Part shown: in pieces, positions 35,200-44,551 of the stretch
How positions within the stretch are numbered: the first letter of the stretch is position 1
Layout: every line of letters starts with the position of its first letter
From: Campylobacterales bacterium
GTDB lineage: Bacteria; Campylobacterota; Campylobacteria; Campylobacterales; QNZT01
Direction: 5' to 3'
Length of the DNA: 64,000 nucleotides
Assembly: GCA_027023305.1 (NCBI GenBank)
Contig: JALVVR010000047.1
Location: forward strand, 1 to 64,000
Notes under the pieces: generated by a model
What the model saw: the letters and a program-made list of their open reading frames with translations, nothing else
Databases searched by the model: none
What the model was told of the DNA's origin: nothing
Translations under genes and position numbers: made by a program

Positions 35200-35212
35200 G
35201 GAAACCTACAGC
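35193..35212. terminator. Shared hairpin at the convergent lysR-family gene/acs junction
   Basis: GCTGTAGG-GAAA-CCTACAGC: an 8-bp perfect stem with a GNRA-type tetraloop. It overlaps both stop codons (35197-35199 plus, 35206-35208 minus). No clear U-tract on either side, so it may act mainly as an mRNA 3' end stabiliser or weak terminator. Confidence 0.5.
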
Positions 35213-37137
35213 AATACTTCTTTTATCTTTTCAACTATTGTTGGATCTTCTAAAGTAGATATATCTTGAGTTAACTCTTCACCTTTTGCTAAGACTCTTA
35301 AAATTCTTCTCATAATCTTCCCACTTCTTGTTTTTGGAAGTCCAGGGACTGCTACTATATCATCAGCTTTTGCAATATTTCCTATGTCTCTTGCTAAGAT
35401 TTGATTTATATGTTTATGTATATCTTCTATGTTTGCATCATCTTTAGTAACTGCATAGACAAAAATGCTCTCTCCTTTAAGTTTATGAGGAGTACCTATA
35501 ACTGCAACTTCAGCTATATGTTCATCTTCTGCGATGGCAGCTTCAAGTTCTGCAGTTCCTAGTCTATGTCCACTTACATTTATAACATCATCTACTCTTC
35601 CTGTGATAGTTATGTAGTCATTTTCACCAACCATAGCTCCATCACCACTAAAATACACTGGCTCTCCATCTTTTACACAATCCCCAAAATATGCTTTTTT
35701 AAATCTTTCATCATCGCCCCAAATAGTTCTTATCATGCTAGGCCATGGTTTTGTGATACAAAGATAACCTTTCTCTCCTTTTGGAGTAGGTGTTCCATCT
35801 TTTTCTATAACCTCTGCATTTATCCCAGGAAGTGGAAGAGTTGCACAAGCTGGTTTTATAGGAGTAGCAAAAGGAAGTGGAGTTATCATGTGTCCTCCAG
35901 TCTCAGTTTGCCACCAAGTATCTACGATAGGGCATCTTTCTCCACCGACTTTTTGGTGATACCATTCCCATGCATGAGGATCTATAGGCTCTCCAACTGT
36001 TCCTAAAACTTTTAGAGATGATAAGTCATATTTGCTAGGTTCATCCTCTCCCATTTTATGTAAAACTCTTATAGCAGTTGGGGCTGTGTAAAACTGACTT
36101 ATCTTATGCTCTTCTATCATCTTCCAAGCTCTTCCAGCATCTGGATATGTAGGAACTCCCTCAAACATAACAGTTGTTCCACCAGCTGCCAAAGGTCCAT
36201 AAACTATATAAGTGTGCCCTGTTATCCAACCTATATCAGCAGTACACCAAAAAACATCTCCCTCTTGCAGGTCAAATGTCCATTCCATAGTCATTTGTGC
36301 CCAGAGTATATATCCAGCAGTTGAGTGTTGAACTCCTTTTGGTTTTCCTGTACTTCCACTTGTATAGAGTAAAAAGAGAGGATCTTCACTATCCATCACT
36401 TCAAAATCACATTCTGAGCTTTGGTTAGCTATAAGTTCATTGTATTTGTGGTCTTTTTCTTTCCAATCTATATCTTCGTTGTTTCTTTGAACTACTAAGA
36501 CTGCTTCTAAGCTTTCACATCCACTTTTGGTTGCTTCATCTACTACTGGTTTTAAAAGGTATGGATTTCCTTTTCTATATGCTCCATCAGCTGTGATAAC
36601 AAGTTTTGCTCCAGCATCTTCAATCCTATCTTTTAAAGCTTCTGCAGAAAATCCACCAAATACAACTGAGTGTATAGCTCCAATTCTAGCACATGCTAGC
36701 ATGGCATAAGCAGCCTCTGGGATCATAGGCATATAAAGAACAACTCTATCACCTTTTTTGATGTTAAACTCATTTTTTAAAAGATTTGCAAATTTGTTTA
36801 CATTTTTGCTAAGCTCTTGATAAGTTATCTTTTGAACATCTCCACGATCTCCTTCAAAAAGGATAGCAACTTGATCTGATTTATCTTTTAAGTGTCTATC
36901 TATACATTGGTTTGAGACATTTAACTTTCCATCAACAAACCACTTGTAAAAAGGTTTGTTTGACTCATCTAAAACTTTAGAGTAAGGCTTCAGCCACTCG
37001 ATTTTTTTATCAGCAAAGTTTTTCCAATACCCTTCATAATCTGTTGAGGCTTTATCTACTAGAGCATAGTATTCCTCTAGGCTCTTAATATTGGCTTTTT
37101 TTGCCAACTCTTTGTTTGGATAATATAGTTTACTCAT
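35206..37137 (-). CDS. acs: Acetyl-CoA synthetase (acetate--CoA ligase)
   Basis: A 643 aa AMP-forming ligase activating acetate. Signatures are [18 protein letters not shown] (about 262-279), [10 protein letters not shown] (about 411-420), [28 protein letters not shown], and [14 protein letters not shown], with the regulatory Lys that is acetylated in homologues. The product feeds acetate into central metabolism. It follows rsmD by 9 bp and so may be co-transcribed with it. Full length, no defects. Confidence 0.96.
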   Translation of the reverse strand: MSKLYYPNKELAKKANIKSLEEYYALVDKASTDYEGYWKNFADKKIEWLKPYSKVLDESNKPFYKWFVDGKLNVSNQCIDRHLKDKSDQVAILFEGDRGDVQKITYQELSKNVNKFANLLKNEFNIKKGDRVVLYMPMIPEAAYAMLACARIGAIHSVVFGGFSAEALKDRIEDAGAKLVITADGAYRKGNPYLLKPVVDEATKSGCESLEAVLVVQRNNEDIDWKEKDHKYNELIANQSSECDFEVMDSEDPLFLLYTSGSTGKPKGVQHSTAGYILWAQMTMEWTFDLQEGDVFWCTADIGWITGHTYIVYGPLAAGGTTVMFEGVPTYPDAGRAWKMIEEHKISQFYTAPTAIRVLHKMGEDEPSKYDLSSLKVLGTVGEPIDPHAWEWYHQKVGGERCPIVDTWWQTETGGHMITPLPFATPIKPACATLPLPGINAEVIEKDGTPTPKGEKGYLCITKPWPSMIRTIWGDDERFKKAYFGDCVKDGEPVYFSGDGAMVGENDYITITGRVDDVINVSGHRLGTAELEAAIAEDEHIAEVAVIGTPHKLKGESIFVYAVTKDDANIEDIHKHINQILARDIGNIAKADDIVAVPGLPKTRSGKIMRRILRVLAKGEELTQDISTLEDPTIVEKIKEVLL

Positions 37138-37146
37138 GACTTCTCC

Positions 37147-37716
37147 TTATTTGTAGTAACTTAGCTTACTTTTACCAAATTTTTTTTCTTTAGTTTTTGT
37201 AAATGCACCTATAATAGCTGGAAAATCTCTGTTTGAAATATGCTCTATCGCTATCAACTCTACTTTTTCTTTTGGAGTATTTTCTATCAAATGAAGAGTT
37301 TTTTCATAAATATCTTGCATATTTTCTCTTATATCAAATGGTGGGTCAAAGTAGATAAAGGCTGGTTCATTGATGTTTTTTAAGATATTGGCATAAAGTT
37401 CAAAACTATTTCCTAAAAAACTTTGAGCTTTACTTTCATCTATCGAAATGATATTTTTGTTTAGAGTTTTAAAAGCTAGTTTGTCTATCTCTATAAAGTA
37501 AGCCTTTTTTGTACCTCTGCTAACTGCTTCAAGCCCCATAGTACCACTACCACCAAATACTTCAAAAAAGAGACAATCCACTATATCAAACTGAACAGTG
37601 TTGAAGTAGGATTCTTTTAGGATCGATTTTGTGCTTCTTGTTGAGCTTAGAGGTGCTAACTCTAACTTTTTACCCTTGTATTTTCCACCCATGATGTTTG
37701 TAAATAATTTTTTCAT
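37147..37716 (-). CDS. rsmD: 16S rRNA (guanine966-N2)-methyltransferase RsmD
   Basis: A 189 aa SAM-dependent rRNA methylase. Motif I is FEVFGGSGTMGLEAVSRG (about 51-68), the acidic loop is AYFIEIDK, and the catalytic motif is YFDPPFD (about 122-128), the (N/D)PP(F/Y) form. MGGKYKGKKLE is the typical RsmD N-terminus. It is divergent from flaG and sits directly upstream of acs. Confidence 0.92.
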   Translation of the reverse strand: MKKLFTNIMGGKYKGKKLELAPLSSTRSTKSILKESYFNTVQFDIVDCLFFEVFGGSGTMGLEAVSRGTKKAYFIEIDKLAFKTLNKNIISIDESKAQSFLGNSFELYANILKNINEPAFIYFDPPFDIRENMQDIYEKTLHLIENTPKEKVELIAIEHISNRDFPAIIGAFTKTKEKKFGKSKLSYYK

Positions 37717-37739
37717 AAATTAAATAGTAGCAAAAAAAG

Positions 37740-37766
37740 TTAAGTTTTAAGGATTTGTGCCGATAT
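37740..37766 (+). promoter_or_regulatory. FliA (sigma28) promoter of the flaG-fliD-fliS operon
   Basis: -35 TTAAGTTT (37740-37747), 11-bp spacer, -10 GCCGATAT (37759-37766). This is very close to the sigma28 consensus TAAAGTTT-N11-GCCGATAA. The ATG of flaG lies 32 bp further on after AAAGGAG. Confidence 0.85.
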
Positions 37767-37798
37767 TAGTAATAGAGAAAAGCTAAAGGAGTAGCAAA

Positions 37799-38158
37799 AT
37801 GATAAAAAATATTAAGATGCCTCCTACTAACTTTCATCAAAGAGGAGAGTTGAAACCTAGTAGTGAGGGAGTAAAGAGTAGAAATATTTTGCAGCAAAAT
37901 ATGCAGAATGAAAAAGATGTTGAAAAACAGTTAACAGGTAAGGAAACAAAACAGTTAGTTAGTGAGTTGAACGATATAAGTGATTCATTAGATACAGACA
38001 TAAAGTTTGGGTATGACAATGATTTGGCTGAAGTTTATGTAACTGTAACAGATAAACATACAGGAAAAGTTATAAGGAAACTTCCAACGGAAGAAGCTAT
38101 GAAGATAAAAAAAAGTATGAAAGAGTTAGTTGGCTCTTTGTTTGATAGAAAGGTATAA
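37799..38158 (+). CDS. flaG: FlaG family flagellar protein
   Basis: A 119 aa protein. The C-terminal half SDSLDTDIKFGYDNDLAEVYVTVTDKHTGKVIRKLPTEEAMKI is the FlaG domain; the N-terminal half is polar and disordered. FlaG influences flagellar filament length. It is first gene of the FliA-controlled flaG-fliD-fliS-fliT-like operon, 2 bp from fliD. Strong ribosome-binding site AAAGGAG. Confidence 0.9.
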   Translation: MIKNIKMPPTNFHQRGELKPSSEGVKSRNILQQNMQNEKDVEKQLTGKETKQLVSELNDISDSLDTDIKFGYDNDLAEVYVTVTDKHTGKVIRKLPTEEAMKIKKSMKELVGSLFDRKV

Positions 38159-38160
38159 AG

Positions 38161-39507
38161 ATGGCATTAGGAGCACTTAGTACACTTGGACTTGGTAGTC
38201 AAGGTGTTTTGACAAATGATATTATAGATAAACTAAAAAATGCTGATAAAGCTTCTTTGATTACCCCTATAGAAACTAGACAAACAGCTATCCAAAATAA
38301 GATAGATGAAGTAGGGGCTATAAAGAAGCTGATGAGTTCACTATCAACTTCAGTTACAAATATGACTTATGATACTACTTATGAAAATATGAAAACAGAT
38401 TTGAGTGGTAGTAGTGTTAGTATTAAAACAGATGGAAAAGTTGAAAATCAGAACTTTTCTCTTGATGTAACTAAACTTGCTACTAAAGATATATTTGAGA
38501 GCAATGATGGTTTTGCAGCAAAAGATAGTTCATTGAAATCTGGAGATATAACGATAGGAATAGGAAATGACAGTTTCAAAATAGATATAAAAGATGGTGA
38601 TACACTAGAAGATTTGGTAAAAAATATAAATAGTAATACAGATGGAAAAGTTGAAGCATCTTTGCTAAATGTAGGTGGAGATAACCCATATAAACTTATC
38701 ATAAAATCTGCCCAAACAGGAAAAGATAATCAACTTAGTATAACTCAAAATTCTGATTCATTTTCAAATGATATAGCTAGGATAGGTGATCCAGCTGAGG
38801 ATGCTGAGTTTAAACTAGATGGTGTAAGTATCACTAGAAGTAGTAACAAGATAGATGATTTGGTTAAAAATGTAACTATAACTCTTGAAAAAGAGGGAAA
38901 AACAGATGTATCACTAAAAAAAGATAATACTAAGATAATAGATGGAATAAAAGATTTTGTTAAAAAATATAATGAGTTATCAAAAGTTTTGATTGGTGAT
39001 ACAAAATATGATAGTGAGAAAAAAACAGCTGGAATATTTCAAGGTAATAGTGAAATAAGAGGTATCATGAGAAGCTTAAGTGATATTGTTTCAACTACTA
39101 TTTCAAAAGATTCAAAAATGGCTGGAAACTTTGGATTGGATCTTCAAAGAGATGGTAGTTTGAAGTTTGATGAGAGCAAGTTTCAAAAAGCTTATGACAG
39201 TGATGCAAATAAAACGATAGAGTTTTTTAAAGCAAGTGATGCAAGCAGTGGAATGTTCAATAAGTTAGAGAGTAAACTTTTTGATATAAATACTAGTTCA
39301 AAAGGAACAATAAAGAGTTTAAAAAAGAGTTTAGAAGATGAGAGTAAAAGAAATCAAGAGTTACAAGCAAAAGCACAAGCTAAACTTGATGCAAGATATG
39401 AGATTTTAACTAAAAAATTTGCTGCAGCTGATGCAGTTATGGGAAGACTAAATAGTAGTTCTAACACACTTCAACAGATGATTGATGCACAATTTGCAAA
39501 AAAATAG
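38161..39507 (+). CDS. fliD: Flagellar filament cap protein FliD
   Basis: A 448 aa hook-associated protein 2 that caps the filament and folds flagellin at the tip. It begins ALGALSTLGLGSQGVLTNDIIDKL (FliD_N). The centre (about 70-230) is the variable domain region. The C-terminal FliD_C shows DFVKKYNELSKVL, LGLDLQRDGSLKFDESKF and terminal heptad helices, rich in Ser/Asn. Shorter than enteric FliD. Exported through the flagellar apparatus, so no signal peptide. Confidence 0.95.
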   Translation: MALGALSTLGLGSQGVLTNDIIDKLKNADKASLITPIETRQTAIQNKIDEVGAIKKLMSSLSTSVTNMTYDTTYENMKTDLSGSSVSIKTDGKVENQNFSLDVTKLATKDIFESNDGFAAKDSSLKSGDITIGIGNDSFKIDIKDGDTLEDLVKNINSNTDGKVEASLLNVGGDNPYKLIIKSAQTGKDNQLSITQNSDSFSNDIARIGDPAEDAEFKLDGVSITRSSNKIDDLVKNVTITLEKEGKTDVSLKKDNTKIIDGIKDFVKKYNELSKVLIGDTKYDSEKKTAGIFQGNSEIRGIMRSLSDIVSTTISKDSKMAGNFGLDLQRDGSLKFDESKFQKAYDSDANKTIEFFKASDASSGMFNKLESKLFDINTSSKGTIKSLKKSLEDESKRNQELQAKAQAKLDARYEILTKKFAAADAVMGRLNSSSNTLQQMIDAQFAKK

Positions 39508-39518
39508 GAGGATAACAG

Positions 39519-39908
39519 ATGACAAGAAGTAGAGCAATGAGTGCTTATTCACAAAGTCATACAGCAGTAACAGCACCAGAAAAACTTATAGAGATGCTTT
39601 ATGAAGGGCTTTTAAGATTTACTACACAAGCAAAAAGAGCTATAGAAAAAAATGATTTTGAAGCAAAAGTAAAGTGGATAAATCGTTCATCTGATATATT
39701 TATAGAACTTCTCGATTCACTAAGCGATGATAAAACTGAGATGACAGCATATTTGGCAGGACTTTATATGCATCAAATAAAATCTTTAAATGAAGCAAAT
39801 ATGACAAATTCCACAAAAGAGTTAGATACTATAATCCATGTAGTAAAAGTTTTGTTAGAGACTTGGAGAGAAGAGACTGGTGTTGGAGCGATGCTTGAAG
39901 TGGCTTAA
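39519..39908 (+). CDS. fliS: Flagellar export chaperone FliS
   Basis: A 129 aa cytoplasmic chaperone for flagellin. It contains the family pattern SAYSQSHTAVTAPEKLIEMLYEGLLRFTTQAKRAIE near the N-terminus and the four-helix layout with LLETWREE near the C-terminus. The ribosome-binding site is AGGAGGATAAC, the strongest in the operon. The 3' end overlaps the next gene. Confidence 0.94.
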   Translation: MTRSRAMSAYSQSHTAVTAPEKLIEMLYEGLLRFTTQAKRAIEKNDFEAKVKWINRSSDIFIELLDSLSDDKTEMTAYLAGLYMHQIKSLNEANMTNSTKELDTIIHVVKVLLETWREETGVGAMLEVA

Positions 39909-40146
39909 TGATTTTAAAAGAGCAGTGATAGAAGAAGACTTTAACAGTATTGAAATTTTACTAGATGATATTCCTCAGTTTAGTGATATAAGCAGTAGTG
40001 AGTTAGCACTTGGTTTGATAAATGAAGCTAGAGAAATCATAAGCAGACAAAAAGATGATGCCTTGTCTCAAATGCAAAAAATCCAAAAAACTAAAAAGTT
40101 TGTCCAAAGCAAAGAGAGTGCTTATAGCTTGGATATGAGCAGTTGA
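39895..40146 (+). CDS. Small helical protein, FliT-like by position
   Basis: An 83 aa (88 aa if GTG 39880 is used) alpha-helical protein immediately after fliS, where fliT-like chaperones commonly lie. No clear sequence signature; the pattern of a long C-terminal helix (ALSQMQKIQKTKKFVQSKES) is FliT-like. I favour TTG 39895 because GGAG sits six bases before it. It overlaps fliS by 14 bp and so is translationally coupled. The gene ends at the edge of the repeat bounding the next cassette. Confidence 0.6.
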   Translation: MKWLNDFKRAVIEEDFNSIEILLDDIPQFSDISSSELALGLINEAREIISRQKDDALSQMQKIQKTKKFVQSKESAYSLDMSS

Positions 40147-40197
40147 TAGTTAATAACTAATAGTGAATAGTGAACAGTGATAGAAATTTCACTATAC
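40143..40197 (+). repeat. Left flanking repeat of the EEP/KAP cassette
   Basis: A cluster of short related words (AGTTAATAACTAA, TAGTGAATAGTGAAC) ending in a 27-bp sequence (40169-40195) that recurs exactly at 43014-43040. Within it AGTGA...TTTCACT can form a small hairpin. It begins in the last codons of the fliT-like gene. The remaining 220 bp to 40416 hold no gene I can support, only a probable promoter before the EEP gene. Confidence 0.8.
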
Positions 40198-40416
40198 TTA
40201 CTTCAAAATCATAGTTAGTACCATATGTTATGGACTAATATAAAAAATAAGAAAATATGTTAGAATATGCTCTAAGTGATGTATTAAAAAATCAAAAAGT
40301 TCTTAAGTATTAAACTCATTAACATACTAATCAGTTATAGATTCCTCTAAAAAATGGTTCTTTGTATATGTATTTCTACTATAGAATTATAAGAGGAACA
40401 AGGGAAAAGGAGTTTT

Positions 40417-41115
40417 TTGAAAATATTAACATTCAACATCCAACATGGTGGAGGAACAAGAATATTAAAAATATTGGATAGTATTTTAAATCATAATCCA
40501 GATACCATTGTATTAACAGAATTTAGGCAAAATAAAAATGCAATAATAATAAAAGAAAGCTTATATAAAAAAGGATATATTTATAGTTGTTCATCATCTT
40601 TAGAGCAAAATAAAAATTCAGTTTTTATAGCATCTAGGTTTCATTTTATAACATCACTTTTTCCATTAGAATTAGAACAAGATACACATAGAGCAATATT
40701 TGCACAGTTTAAAAATATAAATATACTTGGTGTTTACTTTGCTCAAAAAGAATTAAAGATAAATTTATTTAACTTTATTATTGATAATTTTATTGAATTA
40801 TCAAATAATAATGGTTTGATAATTGGTGATTTTAATACTGGGAACTTTTATGAAGATGAAGAACATGCTACTTTTAGTTGTACATCTGAATTCAATAAAC
40901 TTAAATCAAATGGATTAATTGATTCTTGGAGAAGTAGAAATAAAGGTATAAAAGAATTTTCTTGGTATAGTCATGCAGGTAATGGATTTCGAATTGACCA
41001 TACATTTTCTACTAAGACAATTAATGAGAGAATAAAAAAAATATATTATTCACATAAAGAAAGAGAGCAAAAAATTAGTGATCATTCAGCTATGATAGTA
41101 GAAGTAGCTAACTAA
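40417..41115 (+). CDS. Endonuclease/exonuclease/phosphatase (EEP) family protein
   Basis: A 232 aa metal-dependent phosphodiesterase-fold protein. Catalytic motifs are LTFNIQHGG (Asn7), VLTEF (metal ligand E35), IGDFNTG (137-142), RIDHTF (192-197) and SDHSAMIV (221-228), so the active site appears complete. No signal peptide or extra domain: a minimal cytoplasmic EEP. The start is TTG after AAAAGGAGTTT. Substrate unknown (DNA, RNA or a phosphoester). It shares a repeat-bounded island with the KAP ATPase gene, 128 bp downstream. AT-rich, with ATA/AAA-heavy codon use. Confidence 0.82.
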   Translation: MKILTFNIQHGGGTRILKILDSILNHNPDTIVLTEFRQNKNAIIIKESLYKKGYIYSCSSSLEQNKNSVFIASRFHFITSLFPLELEQDTHRAIFAQFKNINILGVYFAQKELKINLFNFIIDNFIELSNNNGLIIGDFNTGNFYEDEEHATFSCTSEFNKLKSNGLIDSWRSRNKGIKEFSWYSHAGNGFRIDHTFSTKTINERIKKIYYSHKEREQKISDHSAMIVEVAN

Positions 41116-41243
41116 AATATATATAGTTAAAAGGACTAAATGTGCAAATAAGAGTATACCACAAAATTAATTGTTAAAATGAATATCAAATATATAGAAT
41201 TATGGGAAATTTCAACCCAAAAAATAAATTATAAAGGTATAAA

Positions 41244-42989
41244 ATGGCAAGTGTTGTAGATAAACCAAAAAAATCCTCACAAAGTGATTTGTTAGAAATA
41301 GAAAAATACACTAATGGCTTAATAAAATTTATAGAAAGCTCTGCTACTCCTATAACAATAGGTGTACAAGGTGAATGGGGAAGTGGAAAAACTTCTCTGC
41401 TTAATACTATAAAAGAGGACTTATGTGATAAAAATGGTGCTAAGCATTTTCCAATATGGATAAATACTTGGGAATACTCTCTTCTTTCTAGTCCTGATGA
41501 AACATTGATGAAAATAGTCATAGGGCTTGTTGATGAGATAGGAAAATTAACCAAAAACAATAATACTGAAAAAGCAAAAAAAGCATTAGCTTTAACAGGT
41601 ACATTACTAAAAAATTTTGGTGGTGCTATTGGTGGTGTTGCTGGAAAAGGTGTTGAAATAGCTGGAAAGCTTATTGAAGATAATACAAATGAGTCTCAAG
41701 ATAATTCTATAAAAGCACTTAGAAATGCTCTTCAAATAGTAGTAGATGAAGCTATTGAGACAAACAATAAAAGTTCATTTATTTTTTTCATAGATGATTT
41801 AGATAGATTAGAACCATCAGTTGCTGTTAGCATACTAGAACTTATTAAAAATCTTTTTGATTTAGAAAACTGTGTATTTATTCTTGCTATAGATTACGGT
41901 GTTGTTGTTAAAGGTTTACAGTCTAAGTTTGGAGTTCTTACTGAGGAAAATGAATGGGAATTTAGAGCATTTTTTGATAAAATCATACAATTACCTTTTT
42001 CAATGCCTATATCAAACTACAATATTTCTAAGTACTTACAGTCACTTTTAGTAGATGTAAATTATTTTAGTAAAAGTGATTTGGAAGATGAAGAATCTTT
42101 ATCGAAGATATCTGAAATAGTTGGTTTATCTGTTGGTACAAATCCTAGAACATTAAAAAGACTTGCTAACTCTGTTTCTCTTATAGAGATAATAAGAGGT
42201 GAACAAGTAATAACATCTGAGGAAAGAATTATAGAGTTTGCTTTGATTTGTATACAGATCGCTTATCCCTTTATATATGGTCTAATACAAAAAGAGTCAG
42301 ATTTTACAAACTGGAGTGAACAGCTTATATATAATGTGGTAAAAAACAACAAAATAGATGACAAAGACTTAGAAGCATTAAAAAACGAAGATGAATTTGA
42401 TGAAGAATGGGAACAAAACCTATGGAGAATGTGTCAAGTAAGTAGTTTCTTAAAACAAAGAACATATCAACTATCAAAACTTTTAAACTTTATAAAAGAT
42501 AATATTCCTAAAAATAAAGATGAGGATATTGGCGAAACACTTGATAGACTTTTAAGTATGTCTTCTGTCACAAGTGTTAGTGCAGATAATATGACAAATA
42601 CAACAAAGAAAAAACATCAAAAAACACACTTTGATACAATAGATGATTATCTTATAGAGAAGTCATATTTACCTAACGATATAGTAGAAAAATTAAAAAA
42701 TCTATTGAATGATATTATGTTACAATTGGAAGATGATGCTGTAATTACTTATTCACCTTCAGCAATAAATATTAAAACTCTAAATAGTAAAAATAAAATG
42801 AGAGCTATATCTTATATAAGACCATCTACAAAGAAAATCCATTTTTCTATACTAGATAGAAGTGGACATATTTCTTCACAATGTAAAGAAGTAAAATATG
42901 ATGGGAAATTTATAGGTGTTGAATTAAATGATGAAAATAATTTTGATTATGAGAGATATGTTCAGTTTTTTAAACAAATAGAAGACTGA
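41244..42989 (+). CDS. KAP-family P-loop NTPase
   Basis: A 581 aa protein of the KAP group of STAND-like P-loop ATPases. Walker A is QGEWGSGKTS (42-51). INTWEYSLL follows, as in the family. A Gly/Ala-rich insertion LLKNFGGAIGGVAGKG (about 121-136) lies where KAP proteins carry membrane-associated segments. Walker B is FIFFIDDLDRLEP (179-191), and LAIDYGVV and GTNPRTLKRLANS are later conserved blocks. The last 180 residues are variable and include RAISYIRPSTKKIHFSI. KAP ATPases are scattered in mobile and defence-related DNA; the job here is unknown. Confidence 0.85.
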   Translation: MASVVDKPKKSSQSDLLEIEKYTNGLIKFIESSATPITIGVQGEWGSGKTSLLNTIKEDLCDKNGAKHFPIWINTWEYSLLSSPDETLMKIVIGLVDEIGKLTKNNNTEKAKKALALTGTLLKNFGGAIGGVAGKGVEIAGKLIEDNTNESQDNSIKALRNALQIVVDEAIETNNKSSFIFFIDDLDRLEPSVAVSILELIKNLFDLENCVFILAIDYGVVVKGLQSKFGVLTEENEWEFRAFFDKIIQLPFSMPISNYNISKYLQSLLVDVNYFSKSDLEDEESLSKISEIVGLSVGTNPRTLKRLANSVSLIEIIRGEQVITSEERIIEFALICIQIAYPFIYGLIQKESDFTNWSEQLIYNVVKNNKIDDKDLEALKNEDEFDEEWEQNLWRMCQVSSFLKQRTYQLSKLLNFIKDNIPKNKDEDIGETLDRLLSMSSVTSVSADNMTNTTKKKHQKTHFDTIDDYLIEKSYLPNDIVEKLKNLLNDIMLQLEDDAVITYSPSAINIKTLNSKNKMRAISYIRPSTKKIHFSILDRSGHISSQCKEVKYDGKFIGVELNDENNFDYERYVQFFKQIED

Positions 42990-43010
42990 TAAATAGTAAA
43001 TACTTGGACT

Positions 43011-43078
43011 AACAGTGAACAGTGATAGAAATTTCACTATTCACTATTCGTTGTTCACTGTTAGTTATTAACTGTTTA
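43011..43078 (+). repeat. Right flanking repeat of the EEP/KAP cassette
   Basis: Contains the exact second copy (43014-43040) of the 27-bp direct repeat from 40169-40195. It continues into inverted words (AACAGTGAAC at 43011-43020 against GTTCACTGTT at 43053-43062, and TTAGTTATTAACTG as the inverse of the left-hand AGTTAATAACTAA). The whole block can fold into a long hairpin. Immediately after it lies the gatB promoter. Confidence 0.8.
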
Positions 43079-43090
43079 AACTAATTTCAA

Positions 43091-43096
43091 TATAAT
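43091..43096 (+). promoter_or_regulatory. -10 box for gatB
   Basis: TATAAT, 30 bp before the gatB ATG, with TTAAGG as ribosome-binding site. It lies just outside the right-hand repeat, so the cassette did not separate gatB from its own promoter. Confidence 0.5.
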
Positions 43097-43125
43097 ATCT
43101 AAAATTATATATTAAGGTATTATAA

Positions 43126-44547
43126 ATGTTTGAAATGGTTATCGGTTTAGAGGTTCATATCCAGTTAAATACTAAAACAAAGATATTTTGTTCATGTCCT
43201 ACCTCTTTTGGAGAGGAGGCAAATACAAATGTATGTCCTACTTGCTTAGCACTTCCTGGAGCTCTTCCAGTTTTAAATAAAGAGGCAGTTACAAAAGCTA
43301 TATATTTTGGAAATGCAGTAAATGCAACTGTACATAAAAAATCAATCTTTAATAGAAAAAACTACTTTTATCCAGATCTTCCAAAGGGTTATCAAATCAG
43401 TCAGTTTGAAATACCTATCGTTGAGAGTGGAGAACTTTTTGTGGATTTTGAAGATGGAAGCAGTAAGAGAATAGGAATAACTAGAGCTCACTTGGAAGAG
43501 GATGCTGGTAAGAGTATTCATGAAGGAAGTGAGAGTTTGGTTGATTTAAATCGTGCTGGAACTCCACTTTTAGAGATAGTAAGTGATCCAGATATAAGAA
43601 GTAGTGAAGAGGCCTTGCTTTATCTAAAAAAACTCCACTCGATAGTAAGATACTTAGATATAAGTGATGCAAATATGCAAGAGGGTTCTTTTAGATGTGA
43701 TGTAAACATCTCTATAAGACCAAAGGGAGATGAAAAGCTTTATACTAGAGTTGAGATAAAGAACATGAACTCTTTTAAGTTTATCCAAAAAGCCATCGCT
43801 TACGAGTTTGAGAGACAGTGTGATGCTTGGGAAGATGGAGTATATGAAGATGAAGTTTTCCAAGAGACTAGACTTTTCAACACAGATAGTGGAGAGACAA
43901 GAAGTATGAGAGGAAAAGAGGATAGTGCAGAGTATAGATACTTCCCTGATCCTGACCTTTTACCTGTTATGCTAACTGATGATATGATGAAAGAGGGGAA
44001 GAACATACCTGAACTTCCAGATGCTAAGAAAAAAAGATATATTGAAGAGCTTGGATTAAAACCTTATGATGCAGTTGTTTTAACAAACTCAGTTGAGTGG
44101 TATAAGTACTTTGAAAATATGGTTGATGATGGAGCTTGTCCTAAACTTTCAGCTAGTTGGCTTACCGTGGAACTTAGTGCAAGAGTTGGTACAAGCCAGA
44201 GTGCAGAGGAAGTAGTACCAGCTTTAACTCTCTCTAAGCTTGTAAAAAGAATCAAAGATGGAACTATCAGTGGAAAAGCTGGTAAAGAAGTTTTAGATGA
44301 GTTGGCTGAAAATGGTGGTGAAGTAGATGCTATCATAGAGGCAAAAGGTTTAAAACAAGTTAGTGATGATGGAGCGATAGAAAAGATAGTAGATGAGATT
44401 TTATCGGTAAATCCAGATAAGGTTGATGAGTACAAAAGTGGAAAAGATAAACTTTTTGGCTTCTTTGTTGGGCAAGTCATGAAGGCTAGTCGAGGAAGTG
44501 CAAATCCTGCTAAAGTAAACGAGATATTAAAGAAAAAACTGTCTTAA
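43126..44547 (+). CDS. gatB: Asp-tRNA(Asn)/Glu-tRNA(Gln) amidotransferase subunit B
   Basis: A 473 aa subunit of GatCAB, which binds misacylated tRNA and phosphorylates its side chain before amidation. [19 protein letters not shown] and [17 protein letters not shown] supply the zinc/metal site. Next come [24 protein letters not shown] and [18 protein letters not shown], with [11 protein letters not shown] close to the active site. The tail (about 330-473) is the helical plus YqeY-like domain. gatA and gatC are not nearby. Normal length. Confidence 0.97.
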   Translation: MFEMVIGLEVHIQLNTKTKIFCSCPTSFGEEANTNVCPTCLALPGALPVLNKEAVTKAIYFGNAVNATVHKKSIFNRKNYFYPDLPKGYQISQFEIPIVESGELFVDFEDGSSKRIGITRAHLEEDAGKSIHEGSESLVDLNRAGTPLLEIVSDPDIRSSEEALLYLKKLHSIVRYLDISDANMQEGSFRCDVNISIRPKGDEKLYTRVEIKNMNSFKFIQKAIAYEFERQCDAWEDGVYEDEVFQETRLFNTDSGETRSMRGKEDSAEYRYFPDPDLLPVMLTDDMMKEGKNIPELPDAKKKRYIEELGLKPYDAVVLTNSVEWYKYFENMVDDGACPKLSASWLTVELSARVGTSQSAEEVVPALTLSKLVKRIKDGTISGKAGKEVLDELAENGGEVDAIIEAKGLKQVSDDGAIEKIVDEILSVNPDKVDEYKSGKDKLFGFFVGQVMKASRGSANPAKVNEILKKKLS

Positions 44548-44551
44548 GAGA

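Noticed and set aside
40257-40314. 18-codon frame starting ATG in the cassette's left intergenic region
   Set aside because: Too short, no ribosome-binding site, no similarity I recognise.
44064-44480. 138-codon minus-strand frame opposite gatB
   Set aside because: Antisense of a conserved gene with intact motifs; no promoter or ribosome-binding site seen.
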